64,000 bases of DNA from Muscardinus avellanarius (lineage: Eukaryota; Chordata; Mammalia; Rodentia; Gliridae), in NCBI GenBank assembly GCA_963383645.1, contig OY726565.1, positions 32,343,931 to 32,407,930 on the forward strand, in the 5' to 3' direction. Position numbers and translations under genes: made by a program. The number at the start of each line of letters is the position of its first letter. Position 1 is the stretch's first letter. The notes below the pieces were generated by a model. It saw nothing but the letters and a program-made list of their open reading frames with translations, had not been told where the DNA came from and did not search any database. Positions 20,922 through 33,145 of this stretch are shown piece after piece.

Positions 20922-21117
20922 GTTAGTACTAGAATTGAACCTAATTACATTCCACCTCCAAGATACACCTCCAACCCTTTTTATATTTTGTTTTGAAACA
21001 GGGTCTTGTTAAGTTGCAAAAAGTCTCACTAAGTTGCTGAGGCTGGCCTTAAGCCTGTGATTCTCCTTTTCTGCCTCCCAAGTACTGGAATAAGAGGCAT
21101 GCACCACATTCCTAGCT
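20922..21117 (-). mobile_element. SINE, B1-dID type, diverged B form
   Basis: 'cctccaagatacacctcc', 'gtcttgttaagttgc' and a B1 end with several changes. An imperfect (AGT)n stretch (20893-20930) precedes it. Confidence 0.8.
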
Positions 21118-21344
21118 GATATATCTTTTCATTATTTCTTAGGGGATGCCCCAGGAGGAAACCACTGAATATACTTGCTCCTTGTGAAGGCTATTCATTA
21201 CTTTGAGTGTTTTTTATGAGTAAGTTACCCACACTTTACTTAGAATAAAATGACTAAGTTTCTCTCTGAGATACTCCTGTCAGGGGCAGAGGGTACCCCT
21301 TCCCGGATTGCATGCCAAAAATGAAGAAATTCTTCTTAAAAACT

Positions 21345-21545
21345 ATTATGTAGTTAAACACATGGGTTCCAGTGCTGGACCACCTGGGTTCAAATGCATG
21401 TGCTCTTCCAAAATAATGTTGTGGTTTGGGCTGAGTTATTTCTCTGTACTTAAATTTTATTATTTGAAAAAGTATATTAAACTCCCCCTCATAGAGTTTT
21501 TGAAAGAATTTAGTGAATTAATAACTTTATAGTTCTTAGAAATAT
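21345..21545 (+). mobile_element. MIR element, nearly full length
   Basis: The MIR core order is visible: 'catgggttccagtgctgg', 'cctgggttcaaatgc', 'gggctgagttatttctctgt', then 'cccctcatagagttttt'. Ancient tRNA-derived mammalian SINE. Confidence 0.75.
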
Positions 21546-22261
21546 AAACTTCTATATTAATGTTTTCCATTGCTATTCCCAGGCATAAGGCAGACCTCCT
21601 GACTTTTAACTATAAGGATTAAGAAAATAAAAATCGCTTCAGGGATTTTCAAAAGGAACAAGACTTGGAATTTTTGTTTGTTATGTGGATACAAACTGCT
21701 TAAAATTTACTTCCATACTAAATGCATTTCCTACTAACCTTTGCCTTCATTTCTGTGTTATGGCTATGAACTAACAGATATATTGTGTATGTATATGGCT
21801 TTCGGTTTTTCTCATCAATTAGCAGTAGCTATGATAATTATAGACAATTCTAACGACACTTGTATTTTAAATCCAGTACTTCCTAAGGTCAATAGGACAC
21901 CACTGACCTTAACACACATACATAAAACTTATTAGAGCTTAATATGATTGTCTTGGTACACGTTTTATAATAACTTGCAGAGTATTTTCTGAAATAAAGC
22001 GGTTACTGACCAAAAAAAGTTGACACCATTCAACATAGGTTTACTTTTTCCTTTGTGGTATCATATTAAGAGCAGTTATTATAACCATTTGACATAAGGA
22101 AATGGAAAATCGGAAATTTTTGTAGAAATTGTTTTTAAATTTTCTAGCTGAAGAACTTTTCCAAAGCTACCTACTGAAACTCAACATATATCTTTCTTTT
22201 GGACAATAGCCCTAAGACATTTTAGACTTCTCTTGGGAAAGAGAATATCTTCATAGTGTTT

Positions 22262-22263
<2 letters not shown>

Positions 22264-22301
<38 letters not shown>

Positions 22302-22498
22302 TACTGGGGGCGGAACCCAGGGGCTTTTCTACCTCCGGGTTGTTCTCCCAGACCTATTTTATACTTTATTTGGAAACAGGGTCTCACTAAGTTGCTGAGA
22401 GCCTCACTCAGTAGCTGAGGCTGGCTTTGAACCTGTGTGATCCTCCTGTCTCAGGCTCCCAAGTGCTGGGATTACAAGCCTGTGCCACCACGCCCGGC
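22264..22498 (-). mobile_element. SINE, long (C) form, with (GT)n in its tail position
   Basis: A (GT)n tract of about 37 bases (22264-22300) occupies the tail position. The SINE body then runs to 'cacgcccggc' and keeps both 'cactaagt/cactcagt' segments and 'ccaggggcttttctacctcc'. Confidence 0.88.
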
Positions 22499-22669
22499 AA
22501 GTATTCTGATTTTTAATTCATCATTTCTACACAATCTTGATCACCAATTTCTTTTCTTCTTCCCTTAAATTGTACCAGGAATTAGACATTTGCCTAAGTC
22601 ACATATGATTGTTATTCCTAATTCATGTTTTCCATATTCTTATTCAATCAGTAGCCAAGTACTTTTAAT

Positions 22670-22810
22670 TATGCATAGATATATATCTATACCCTATCAA
22701 TATATATGTAGATATAGATATATACATATATAGAGATATATATCTTATAATTATATAATATATATTAAATTATAATATATTTATATCTTATAAGATAATA
22801 TATTTCACAA
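22670..22810. repeat. AT-rich low-complexity tract, TATA/GATATA units
   Basis: Irregular (TA)n and 'gatatata' units rich in short palindromes. No coding content. Confidence 0.85.
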
Positions 22811-23381
22811 ATTATAAATATAATATTGACATGATTTATTGTATGCAACAACATGAAAAACTAGAACTATTTTGCAAGAATATCAATAGATCACTAACAA
22901 CAAAAAATTGTGCCTCAAAGTATTTTTAAGCAAACTGATAGCATTAAATTATTCACATATACTGTCAAGTAAAATTATTTGAGAAAATACTTTAGTGTAA
23001 TATTAACCAGCCAGGATAGAATATTTAAGATGGATTAATGCAAAGAGTAAAGAGAAGATAGGAATCTTACTAAAGTACAGATTCGATGAAGGTAATAAAA
23101 GTGTTTTGTTCATAGGTGAGTTTCAGTGCCCATAACAATCACATATAAAGGACATTACATTGTTACTTAACAGATGAACAAAACAAATGGTTATAATTGT
23201 ATATGTATATATGTAGTCCATATAATATATAATTCATATATAATTAAACATGAATAGATAATACTAAATTGTCTGCTAGCATGAAGACCTGCTACTAAAA
23301 AAAAAAAAACAACAAAAAAAAAAAACCTAGAAAAACTTAAGCCTTAGTGTTAGGTAAGGAGATATTAGGAGATGTATTCTT

Positions 23382-23586
23382 TTGGGGGGCAGATGGAACC
23401 CAGGGGCATTTGACCTCTGAGCTACACCTGCTGCCCTGTTTTTTTTTTCTTATTCTTTATTTTGAAACAGGGTCTCACTAAGTTGCGAGGGCCTCACTAA
23501 GTAGCTGAGGCTCTTTGGGAACCTTGATCCTCCGGTCTCAGCCTCCAAAATGCTGGGATTACAAGCATGCGCCATCATGCCTGGCT
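23382..23586 (-). mobile_element. SINE, B form with 12-bp TSD
   Basis: AGATGTATTCTT at 23370-23381 and 23590-23601. The ID half reads 'ccaggggcatttgacctc' and the B1 end 'catgcctggct'. Confidence 0.92.
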
Positions 23587-24795
23587 AGAAGATGTATTCT
23601 TATGTTTTATTTAATGGGTGATAGGATAAGTTGAAAGTGTGGGAAGTAAATTATTCTAAAGGTTGCGTTTTATTAGGATATGCAGGAAAGCAGTGAGGAC
23701 CCTTTCCTAGTATTTGACAAAGCAAAATACTATCCAGTTTTGATGTAAAAAAGAGTAAGAAATTCTTATTATGTGTTCCAAGAAACAGAAACTAAACGAA
23801 CTCCAAAACCTACAATGGAAAAAATTAAATGGCATAATAAATAATAATGTAAATTATATGAATTTGATAGACACCTTAAAGTGCAACAAATATTCTTCAT
23901 GACAAATATAAATGAGTAAAAGAAATGGGAAAACTGTATTAAAGTAAATTAATGTGCCATAAACACTAAAAAGAATGTCATTAAAAATAAAGACAAAGGG
24001 GAGGGCAAAAGGAAATGCTTGTAAAATGGAATAGCAATAGCCACATTAATACTCAACAAGGTGTAATTTAAATAGTATTCATTATGGAATGCTATTATAT
24101 CATAAAAAGTAATACAGTGAACATTTTGACACATAAAAATTAAATATAAAAAGTAAAAACTGTTAGAAATACACAGAGATGTGCAAACTATACAATTTTA
24201 CAGAAAGATTTTATTTTTAAATGTCATGTACTGAGCAGCTAAAATATGAGGATATAAGAACGTGAATAATCAACAAATTGTGTTTAAAACCTTGCCTTTC
24301 AAATATAAATAAACATTTTTAGACCACTAGACATTTACACAAATTTGAGTAGCTACTTATACAAATAAAACATTAACAGATAGTAAACAATTTACTGTAA
24401 TCTAATATAATTATAAATAAAGAAAGTAGAATTAATTAAATTATATTAGATGTAGAGATTAAGAAACACATCACAAAACTGCCCTTGGAACAATTAAAAT
24501 ATTGAAAGAGTAAATCATGTATAAGATAAAAGAAATACAAATGAGAGCAATTTATATTAAAATCTCACAGTTATAGACAACTTAGTATTCAGAGTAAAAA
24601 ACATAAATTTAAGTGCCTTCATATTGATAGAAGAATAAATTTTAAAGATTCATTACCTTTAAAATATCAAAAGAAGAAATAAACAAGAGTCCAGAAGACT
24701 AATCAAAGTTAAAATTTTAAATTATCTAATAATCTCTCTCCTAAAATTAGAAAGGGTAATATTTATTATGCCAATGGAATGGCTATCACAGTCTT

Positions 24796-25113
24796 TTTTT
24801 TTCTTTTTTTCTTTTTTTTTTTTTTTTGGTGGTACTGGGGTTCCTGGAAGCCCTTCTACCTCCCAGACCTATTTTATATTTTTAAACAGGGTCTCTTACA
24901 CCAGCATGGCTGGCTTCGAACCTGCGCGATCCTCCTGTCCCTGCCTCCCAAGCGTGGGGATTACAAGCGTGCGCCACCATGGCCGGCACCTATTTATTTA
25001 TTTATTTGGAATCAGGGTCTCTTAAGCCAGTGAGGTTGGCTCCAAAACAGCGCGATCCTGCTGTCTCCGCCTCCCAAGAACCGGGATTACAAGCGTATGC
25101 AACCATGCCAGGC
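24796..25113 (-). mobile_element. Two tandem A-form SINE units between one TSD
   Basis: Unit one is 24804-24987 (complete, ending 'gccggc'). Unit two, 24988-25113, has only the B1-like half after a TATT-rich stretch. CACAGTCTT at 24787-24795 and 25114-25122 brackets the pair, so one unit probably inserted into the other and its left remainder was lost or merged. Confidence 0.85.
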
Positions 25114-25122
25114 CACAGTCTT

Positions 25123-27590
25123 ATTTTGAAAGCAGTCTGGAAATATTTCTCAAAACTAGTAATACAAAGAGTCCTTAATCCAGAAATTCCACTCCTGGAA
25201 ATGCATCACAGTGAAATAAACCATCAATATTTATAAAAACGCTTTGCGTAAGTTATTCACCTTGAAATGAAAAAAGATAAATTAGGAAGAAGTGAATATA
25301 AATCAATATAGAAATGGATAATACATTAGAGCACACATATCCCATCAAATATTTTACATTAATTAAAGTCATTAACTAGAGCTTAACAAGTTGTGAAATA
25401 ATTTTCACAGTGCATTGCTAGAAAAGGATAAGATAAAGAAAGTGTACAAATGATGGCCAGAAAGTATCCCCTGATTGACGGGGGAAATGGTATGATGTAG
25501 GGAGTCATATGAGCAGAAGATAGAACAAAACAAGAGGAAGAAATGAGAAGTTGAATGTACTAAACAATTAAAACTAACAGATCATACATTTCAAGAAAAA
25601 TGGGATATGTCTTTAAAACATGCCCTGAAAAATTAGTTATCCTTAACAGACTTTATTATTATACGTGTTCTTGAAGGATACATTTACATTTTTCTCGATA
25701 TCTTTGAGTTGTTTGGGTAAAGCAAAATAAAGTTATGCTTTACAGTATGAAACCTGAATTAAAATTCATAACGATTTTCTCAAGTATTGAGAATAAATCT
25801 TCATGTATTACTGTAAAAAAGTCATAATCTGGCCAATGACAAACCTCTTTCAGTGTTGCCTATACACTGACATTCTTACTCAGAGGACCATCCGTTTGGT
25901 CTAGAACTGAAGTCACAAATAATCACAGGCATTCCTTGTATTTGAGGTGATGACAGGTTTTGCAGTTTTATTTTAAAACTATTTTATTCTAATTAAGATA
26001 TTTAAATAGTTGGAATAAGATTCAACTTAAGAAGTCTCTATTTTAAAGGCAGCATCTGCTGAAGGCAGTGTTTTTTTCTTCTTCTAGAGGGGCCTTCATG
26101 TATCACATCTAATCACATCAGCAAGTAAGTCAAGACTATGATATTTTCCACGAATAAGATTTTTGTAAATCAAATGTCTCTGTAATGAGAAGAGGTGAGA
26201 ATGCTATTGAGATATTACAATATCTCAAAAAAGTTTCCTGGTAACAGAATGCGGTAGAAATGCCTCTTACTCTGTTCCCTAGAACATTCCGTGAGTTTAT
26301 TAATATCGCCTACCTCAGGAAGAAAGAGTGTGTTCTCTTGGTAATTCCTGGTTGAAATTCCTTGGCTGCCAGTCAAGATTAGAGCCTAGTCTCCAAGACG
26401 GCCTATTGAGTGAAACTGGCATCTACATCTGGACTTAGCTCATCAATAAATTACCAGAAGGAATATTTCCTTTCTGTCACTAGGGAGCCACATATAAATT
26501 TGACTCCGCCGACTGCTTGTTCATGGTTAGACCTAGACCTATCGGAGCAGGGAGAGCCAGGCACAATGACTCATTCAAGCCTGAGCACAAGGAAGGAAAT
26601 ACTCGGATGGCCAAAATGCTATGTGGAGTTCCATTCAGAGCACCACACATTTCCCTGAAACTTGCTTAGGAAAACATTCTAATGCTGTTTTTAGTGTGTT
26701 CTATTTGTCATTTTGAAACACAACACATTAGCTGCTTTGAACTCCTGGGCACTAAAAATATTTAAGTTACATAAGCAGATGGAGTGAAAGACTAAATGGA
26801 GCTTTTAACTGGACACACTCAAAAGCATCTCCTTATTGCCCTAATGAATAGTGAAGCTCTTGTAAGTCACCATGGAAAGCCTTCCAGCCAGCAGCTCATG
26901 CTGGACAGTGCAAGGGCTACAAAAACCAAGATCAACAACCGTGCATATTTTCTACAGCTGGAATGAAAAGCGATGTTTTACAAAAATATATACTTTTCCC
27001 TATTACTATTACAATTCTTGCATGACTTTCATGTTCAATTGTTGGCTTACCGAAAAGTCCAAAATGTTTGAGGGTAGAAGGAAACAGAAGGAGGAGATAT
27101 TGCTTCTGTGCTCTGTTTAGTCCTGTACACATTTGAAAAACAGACACTAAGTAAATATAAAAGCCAACTATCCAAATTTACTAGCCCCTTTTTGCCTTCA
27201 TTTTTGTTTTCTTTTACATTTCTGAAGCTTTGATTCATACCCTTGAATCTTTTAGTGTGGGTACTTTTTTAACCCAATGGCTGTACACTTACCAGTGAAT
27301 CTGTTTTTTTTTGTGTGTGTATAGGTAGATATTGTGTGATTGTGTGTGTGTGTGTGTGTGTGTGTAACTGTATGTAAAATATGTAAAAAATATGAGAGAA
27401 GTTTAATAGAGGTTTCTACTGTGAACATGCTTTATTTTGCATGTGAAAATAAATAGTAAGGAGAAAATGGGTAAATGCATCCTGGATAATTATAATATAT
27501 CATGACTGAAAATAAATTTACAACACACACATATGCATACCAATAAAAGGAGAGATTAGTTACCTAAATAACTGTTTTTTCTCAGTACCT
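25123..27590. other. Non-coding unique sequence
   Basis: No repeat recognised apart from a (TG)n run at 27342-27364. Two short frames (26410-26658, 82 codons; 26872-27120, 82 codons) match nothing I know and have no splice or codon signal I can defend. 26260-26660 is less AT-rich than its surroundings. Confidence 0.5.
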
Positions 27591-27603
27591 ACTGGAGTCT
27601 TTT

Positions 27604-27890
27604 TTTTTTCAACACACAGTCCTTTATTGCTCACTGGAACCCACAATTCCAAAATAATCACGACAAGTAAAAGAAGTCAAAAGGAACAAAAATACAGAAA
27701 TAGTTAACTATAAAAGTACTCCCAACTCCATTAGCTGATAACCTGGAAGTGAGTTCAATTTTGGAGAAGTGTAGAGATTAGGAGATAATATGTTAGTACT
27801 CACAGGGGCCAGAGAAAACTAGCTCCTTCTTCTCCTTAGGGCTTTAGCTGTAACTGAGCCATTGGTTCGATTTGTCTCTAGAGTTTTGTT
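27604..27890 (-). other. Candidate 3'-transduced segment or mRNA 3'-end retrocopy
   Basis: On the minus strand it reads as an mRNA 3' end: AATAAA (complement 27623-27628), about 13 bases, then a poly(A) of ten (27600-27609 on + are T). It joins the tail of the L1. Without a known match it may be genomic sequence carried by L1 read-through or an independent processed pseudogene fragment. No coding frame. Confidence 0.55.
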
Positions 27891-28786
27891 AATGGTTTAT
27901 TAATTTATTATTTTTTATTTTAATGTGGAACACATTGAAAATGGCATAGATTCAGACTGTGCTTGGTGCCCTCTTCCCTTTCTCCCCATAACAATGAGTG
28001 TCCAGGTTAACCATGCTATATTTACATTTTCACATGTATTTGAATATAGCTCCCCCATTAATCAACCTCAGCCTTCTTCCTCTCCTATACTTCTATTCTA
28101 GCTTTGGTGAGGTTTCTCCTCCATTATCTGGAATCGCTCTGGTATCTCCAATAGTCCCTAGTTTGGGTATATTAGAGAAAACATATGTCTCTTCTCTTTC
28201 TGTGCTTGGTTGATCTCACTTAACATAATGTTCTCCAGGTCTTTCTATCTTCTTGCTAATGACCTGATTTTGTTCTTTTTTTATAGCTGAGTAGAATTCC
28301 GTTGTGGGCATTTCCCATAATCTTTCAATCCATTCATCTGTTGATGGAGACCTAGGTTGGTTCCATATTTTGGCTATTATGAATTGTGCTGCTATGAACA
28401 TGGGTATGCATATGGATCAAAGACTTAGAAATTAGACCAGAGACTGTGAAGTTATTAGAGGAGGGCATAGGCTCAACACTCCACCGTATAGTCACAGGTA
28501 GTAACTTTCTCAACAACACCTCCAAAGCACAGAAAATTAAAACAAGTATTAGCAAGTTGAATGGCATCAAACTAAAAAGTTTCTTCTCACCAAAGGAAAC
28601 CACCAAGAACCTAAAGAGAAAGCCTACAAAATGGGAGACGACCTTTACCAGGCACCACTCTGATAGAGGCGAAGATCTAGAATATACAAAGAGCTCAAAA
28701 GACTCTACACTAGCAAAACCAATAGCCCCATCAAGAAATGGGCAACATAACTGAATAGACACTTCACAAAAGAAGAGATACAAATG

Positions 28787-28868
28787 ATGTGTGCATGTGT
28801 GTCTACACAAGTTTTTTACAGTGTTATTATGTATGAATACAATGCACCAATAAAAAATTTAAAATAAA
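28787..28868 (+). mobile_element. 82-bp L1 tail nested in the older L1
   Basis: 'atgtgtgcatgtgtgtctac' to 'acaatgcaccaataaaaa' plus A-rich tail, inserted in ORF2 sequence that reads 'gagatacaaatg|gccaatag' without it. ACAAATG at 28780-28786 and 28869-28875 is the duplication. Confidence 0.88.
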
Positions 28869-29207
28869 ACAAATGGCCAATAGATACATGAAAAGATGTT
28901 CAACATCATTAGCCATTAGGGAGATACAAATTAAAACTACACTGAGATTCCATCTAACCCCAATCAGAGTGGCAAGCATAAAGAAATCAAATAACAACAA
29001 ATGCTGGCAAAGATGTGAGGAAAGAGGAACTCTTTACACTGTTGGTGGGAGTGCAAACTAGTTCAGCTGCTATGGAGATCAGTGTGGAGATTCCTTAGAA
29101 AATTGGGAATAGATTCACCATATGATCCACTATACCAGTCCTGGATATTTTCAAAGGGGTTGAAATCAGAGAACTACAGTAACATATGCATACTCATGAA
29201 GTCTTTT

Positions 29208-31800
29208 ATTAAAAAAGGTGGCAGAGGGTTGTTTATGAAGCTCATAAAATCTCCAAAGCCAAGGAAGCCATTTTTAAATTAACCTTTATTCCTTGATCTT
29301 TGTCGTTGGCCTTTGTGGTCAAAGGTATGCAAAATTCCAAAGAAAGCTATAATTAAAATTGTTTTTAAATCACATGTATTGCTAAGTAAAAAGGACAAAT
29401 ATCTGTTTTTGGTCTAAGTAGAATCTCCATTTTATACTAGTTTCTTAAAAAAAAAAAACCTCAAAATAGTCTTACTCTAGGGAAAAAAAAAACCTCAGGT
29501 GGCCAAATTAGCCTGTATAACAATAAAAACATTATTTTAAAATCAATATTTCTCAGATAAAATATTTTCCAAACCTTCCATATTTGAATAATGACAATAA
29601 CAAATAGCATTAATTAGTGGCAAATGCAGATGCGTAATAAAAAGAGGAAAAGACAGGATGTAGGAAACTATTTGAACTATTTTAGCACTTGAAAATGTCA
29701 GACAATTTATGGAGGATTTATTCACTTGGTTTGGAAGGTCTTAGGGACCAGCTATAAAAACATCTAAGAACTGGTTTGTTGTAACTGAATCAAGCAGCAA
29801 TGTGAATACAGTACACCAGGTTATTACACAAGTGACTAAAAGGAACAAATTAATTACTGTTCTTTTCACTCTACCCTCATATTAGAAGACAAACAATTAA
29901 GAAGGAAAGTAAAAGTTAAATCAGGAAATGTTTCATTTTGGGAAAAAGAAAATAGGCCATTTTTTCTCTGCATGCTTCTGCCCAAAAGGAGGCTCATGCC
30001 CTAGTTAACCTCTTTCACATTTCAGCTTTAATTTCAGGAAAATTTTTGCATTATTTTGGGATCCTTCAGTTATTAAAAGTGAGGCTAATATAAAAATCAT
30101 TATCCTACTACACAGAAATATTTTCACAAAAATGAGATAATTTACAACTAACTTGTGATCATAGGAAAAAAAGGATTTATAGTGATTCATTTTAATCACT
30201 ATTGATATATTTTTAAATATTAGGCTTTCACTTGCATTCATTCTGTTATAAATTGTTATTATTATATTATTGCACTGAATGCGTTTACAGCCAACCTCTC
30301 AATCTAGACTATCATGTATACAACTCTCATTCTCTACTAGAAGACGTCAAGCCTACTATAAAGAACTGAACAACCAAAAGCTTCAGTCACTTTCTGAATT
30401 CAAACCTGGCATACTTGCTTAACTGCCTGACTTGACTATCATTACAGTAGCTCACAAACCAGGCATCCTGAAGGGAGTATATTTTAAAACAAAGCCAACC
30501 TTTGCCTCAGAAAGCAGCTTTTCAGTTTGGGATTTTCCAATTCCTTTACCACCACAACCAAGGAGTCGTTTCACATTATTGGACATCATATGCAACGCAA
30601 GTCACTATTTCCCTCATAAAAACCTGCAAGTGTTTACACAAATCCTTTATAAAATTCATTAATGAGCCTTGCGGTGTTCTCTTTAGACACTGATGTATTT
30701 CCCCTGTGTCCACAGATGAAGAAGGAAAGAACATCCACATTTTGAAAAGTAAAAATCTTATTTTAGTTTTTTTCTCCTTTTCAGGTAATCTGGGATTATT
30801 ATTGTGAGGTTCTTACCTGCTTTGTGATGAAGGCTAGTGTTTCCTCTGTGTCTAGAAAGTGAATCATCTCAGTTACTGTTTCTCCATCGCTTGTATATCA
30901 TACAGTAATTGCACACAATCAATAGAGTAGGTGTGCAAGAATTGTTAAAGGAAGGTTCAAATAATAAAAGCATTAAATCTCATTAATTATATTATGAAAA
31001 AAATGAATGATAAACAATGATGCAACTGATCATTTTTTAGCTTAAAATAACTCCCTCTCTTCATGAATTTGTTTCATAGAGTCCCGCATTATTATGTTTT
31101 TCCACCCTTTATCCTATTTTCCTGGATTTTAGTTCTTTGTGGGTTTTTTTTTTTTTTTTGAAGATGAGTTAAAGAAAATTGAATTGCTGTTGAGTAACTT
31201 TATCCAGGTCACTGGAGCACCCTGCCTGCTTTCCTTCCTCAACTCTGTTTTCCTGCCCACTACATTTACTCTGGAATGTAGCTGTGCGTATAATTTTACC
31301 GTGTTCTAAAGCTATCATAAAAGCAATTGGATAAGTGCAAACAGTGGCCCAATTCTCTCTCTCTCTCTCTTTTTTTCCTTTTGGGAAACAATGTGGTTCA
31401 CAGCTTTTCAACTCCACTTCCTAAGCCTTCAATCACTTGCTGGAAATTGTGACAGCCTGCCAGAGCAAGAACAGGATCAGAAATCACTGTGTCCTGCATG
31501 GAACATGACGAATAGCTAGGTGAGGAGGGGATAGATATCAATTCATAAGCTTGCTTTTTCCAAACTAGTTTCTATTATTCATTAAAATTATCAAGATATT
31601 GGAAAAATAATTAGTACAACATTATAAAATGATTCAAAGTTGGGCTTCTTTAGGACTACATCATGGAGGACTCTCATCATGTCTAGTTAACTGTCCATTA
31701 ACCAGATGAACTAATGTACCAGAATAAAAAGCAAGTGAATCTCCTTACCCTCATAGTAATGAATATATCTACTGGATGCACTGTTGTTTTAAAAAAAGAT
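29208..31800. other. Non-coding unique sequence
   Basis: No gene or recognised mobile element. Short A runs (29449-29460, 29481-29491), a T run at 31144-31160 and (CT)n at 31355-31370. Frames here are short and unconvincing. Confidence 0.55.
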
Positions 31801-31807
31801 AATCTTT

Positions 31808-32013
31808 AGCTAGGCGTGGTGGTGCCTACTTGTAATTCCAGTAGTTCAAGAGGCTGAGACAGGAGGATTTCAGGTTTGAGGCCAGCCTCAGTAACTTAGT
31901 GAGGCACTCAGCAACTTAATAAGATTCTGTTTTAAAATAGAAAATAAAATAAATCTTGAGGTGTAGCTTAGAAGTAGAATGTCCCTTGGTTCAATCCCCT
32001 GTACAAAAAGAAG
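31808..32013 (+). mobile_element. SINE, B form, diverged
   Basis: 'agctaggcgtggtggtgcc' to 'tggttcaatcccctgtac'. Both 'acttagtgagg' and 'aacttaataaga' segments are present. Confidence 0.85.
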
Positions 32014-32327
32014 TATAAAAAGTCTTTTCCAATTACCATCAGATAAATAAAATTCTTATACTTCAATTTTGGTAGTTCAATACAACTCTCTAAGCAACAA
32101 TTTAGGAATTTGTTTAAAAATGTAACATCACAGACGTTTGCATGTGTAGATTTTTAACTCCCTAAAATATTCAGAAGCGCTTTTTTTTTTAACCAATTAA
32201 CTGCAGTAGATTTTTCCCCACACCACCCCTGCATGGACAAGGTAAGAAACATTTTACTTTATAATCAGTATACTTAATCTTAACACCCAGGAGAAATGGA
32301 AAGGCAGTTCTAAAATAGTGAGTGCTA

Positions 32328-32562
32328 GGCCGGGTGTGGTGGTACACACACCAGGCCAGTACTTGGGAAGCTGAGACTGGAGGATCACAGCTCCGTGGCC
32401 AGCCGCAGCTCCCTACTGTGGCCCTCTGCAACTCTGTGAAACCCTGCTTTCAAAAATGAAGAATAAATTTAGTGAGACTCTGTTTCAAAATAAAGATTAT
32501 AAAATAGGGCCAGGGGTGTAGCTTAAAGGTAGAATGCCCCTGGGTTCAATCACAGTACTGTA
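32328..32562 (+). mobile_element. SINE, B form with internal duplication
   Basis: Begins 'ggccgggtgtggtggtac'. The 'gtgaaaccctgctttcaaa' segment is repeated as 'gtgagactctgtttcaaa'. It ends 'ccctgggttcaatcacagta' and passes into the (AAAT)n below. Confidence 0.83.
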
Positions 32563-32580
32563 AAATAAATAAATAAATAA

Positions 32581-32619
<39 letters not shown>

Positions 32620-32622
32620 AAA
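32563..32622. repeat. (AAAT)n microsatellite grown from a SINE tail
   Basis: About 14 AAAT/AATA units with one shortened unit. Confidence 0.93.
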
Positions 32623-32624
32623 TA

Positions 32625-33145
32625 GGCCTGGGATGTAGCTGGAAGAAAGAATAACCCTGAGTTCAAAAAGAAATAAGTTATTATTCGGTAGAGTGGCTCA
32701 TGCCTATAATTCTAGTACTTGGGAGGCTGCAACAAGAGGATCACAAGTTCCAGGACAGCCTCGGTAATGTGGCAAGATTCTCAGCAATCTAGAGAGACCT
32801 GTGTTCAAAGCAAAAAATAATTAATAGCCAGGCATGGTGGCGCACGCTTGTAATCCCCACATTTGGGAGGCGGAGACAGGAGGATCATGCAGGTTTGAAG
32901 CCAGCCTCGTTGGCTTAAGAGACCCTATTTCCAAATAAAAATATAAAAATAGGTCTGGGAGTATATCCTGGAGGTAGAAGGGTTTCCAGGAACCCCAGTA
33001 CCACAAAAAATAATAATTAATAAACTAACCTATTTCAAAGCAAAAACCCAACAAATAATAATAATAAATAAATGATAAATTTAGGGCTGGGGGTGTAGCT
33101 CAGTGATAGAATGCCCCTGGGTCCAATTCCTAGTACCAAAAAGTA
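32625..33145 (+). mobile_element. SINE cluster: fragment, interrupted B form and nested A form
   Basis: 32625-32672 is an ID-like half only ('ggcctgggatgtagct'). 32683-32816 is a B-form B1 half whose ID half appears at about 33083-33141 ('gggctgggggtgtagctcag'). Between them, 32826-33012 is a complete A-form copy ('gccaggcatggtggcgcac' to 'aggaaccccagtacca'), bracketed by ATAATTAAT at 32817-32825 and 33013-33021. Confidence 0.82.

Larger units (their letters stand above)
21546..24786. other. Non-coding, very AT-rich sequence between the listed repeats
   Basis: No gene or assigned repeat beyond the two SINEs and the AT tract. An A-rich doublet at 23297-23325 looks like a relic tail. 23600-24780 is plain AT-rich sequence. 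Confidence 0.6.
27604..29199 (-). mobile_element. L1 on minus strand with 5' inversion and candidate 3' transduction
   Basis: Read on the minus strand from 29199: ORF2 in inverted orientation (28410-29199 is sense on +, including 'ctggatcaaagacttag'-like, 'gggcaacataactgaa' and 'caaatgctggcaaagatg'). It then switches at about 28406 to L1 in true orientation ('tgatctcacttaacataatg' and 'attgtgctgctatgaaca' on +), ending with an A-rich tail at 27893-27921. Beyond that, 27604-27890 is non-L1 sequence ending in AATAAA (complement 27623-27628) and a T run. AGTCTTTT at 27596-27603 and 29200-29207 brackets the whole and starts with AAAA on the insertion strand, as expected of L1 endonuclease cleavage. 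Confidence 0.72.

Noticed and set aside
22264..22300. (GT)n as Z-DNA regulatory site
   Set aside because: It occupies the tail position of a SINE; ordinary tail-derived microsatellite.
28352..28810. 152-codon minus-strand frame
   Set aside because: It is translated L1 ORF2 sequence running through the inversion junction and the nested L1 tail.
33083..33141. Second tRNA-like box A
   Set aside because: It is the right half of an interrupted B-form SINE.
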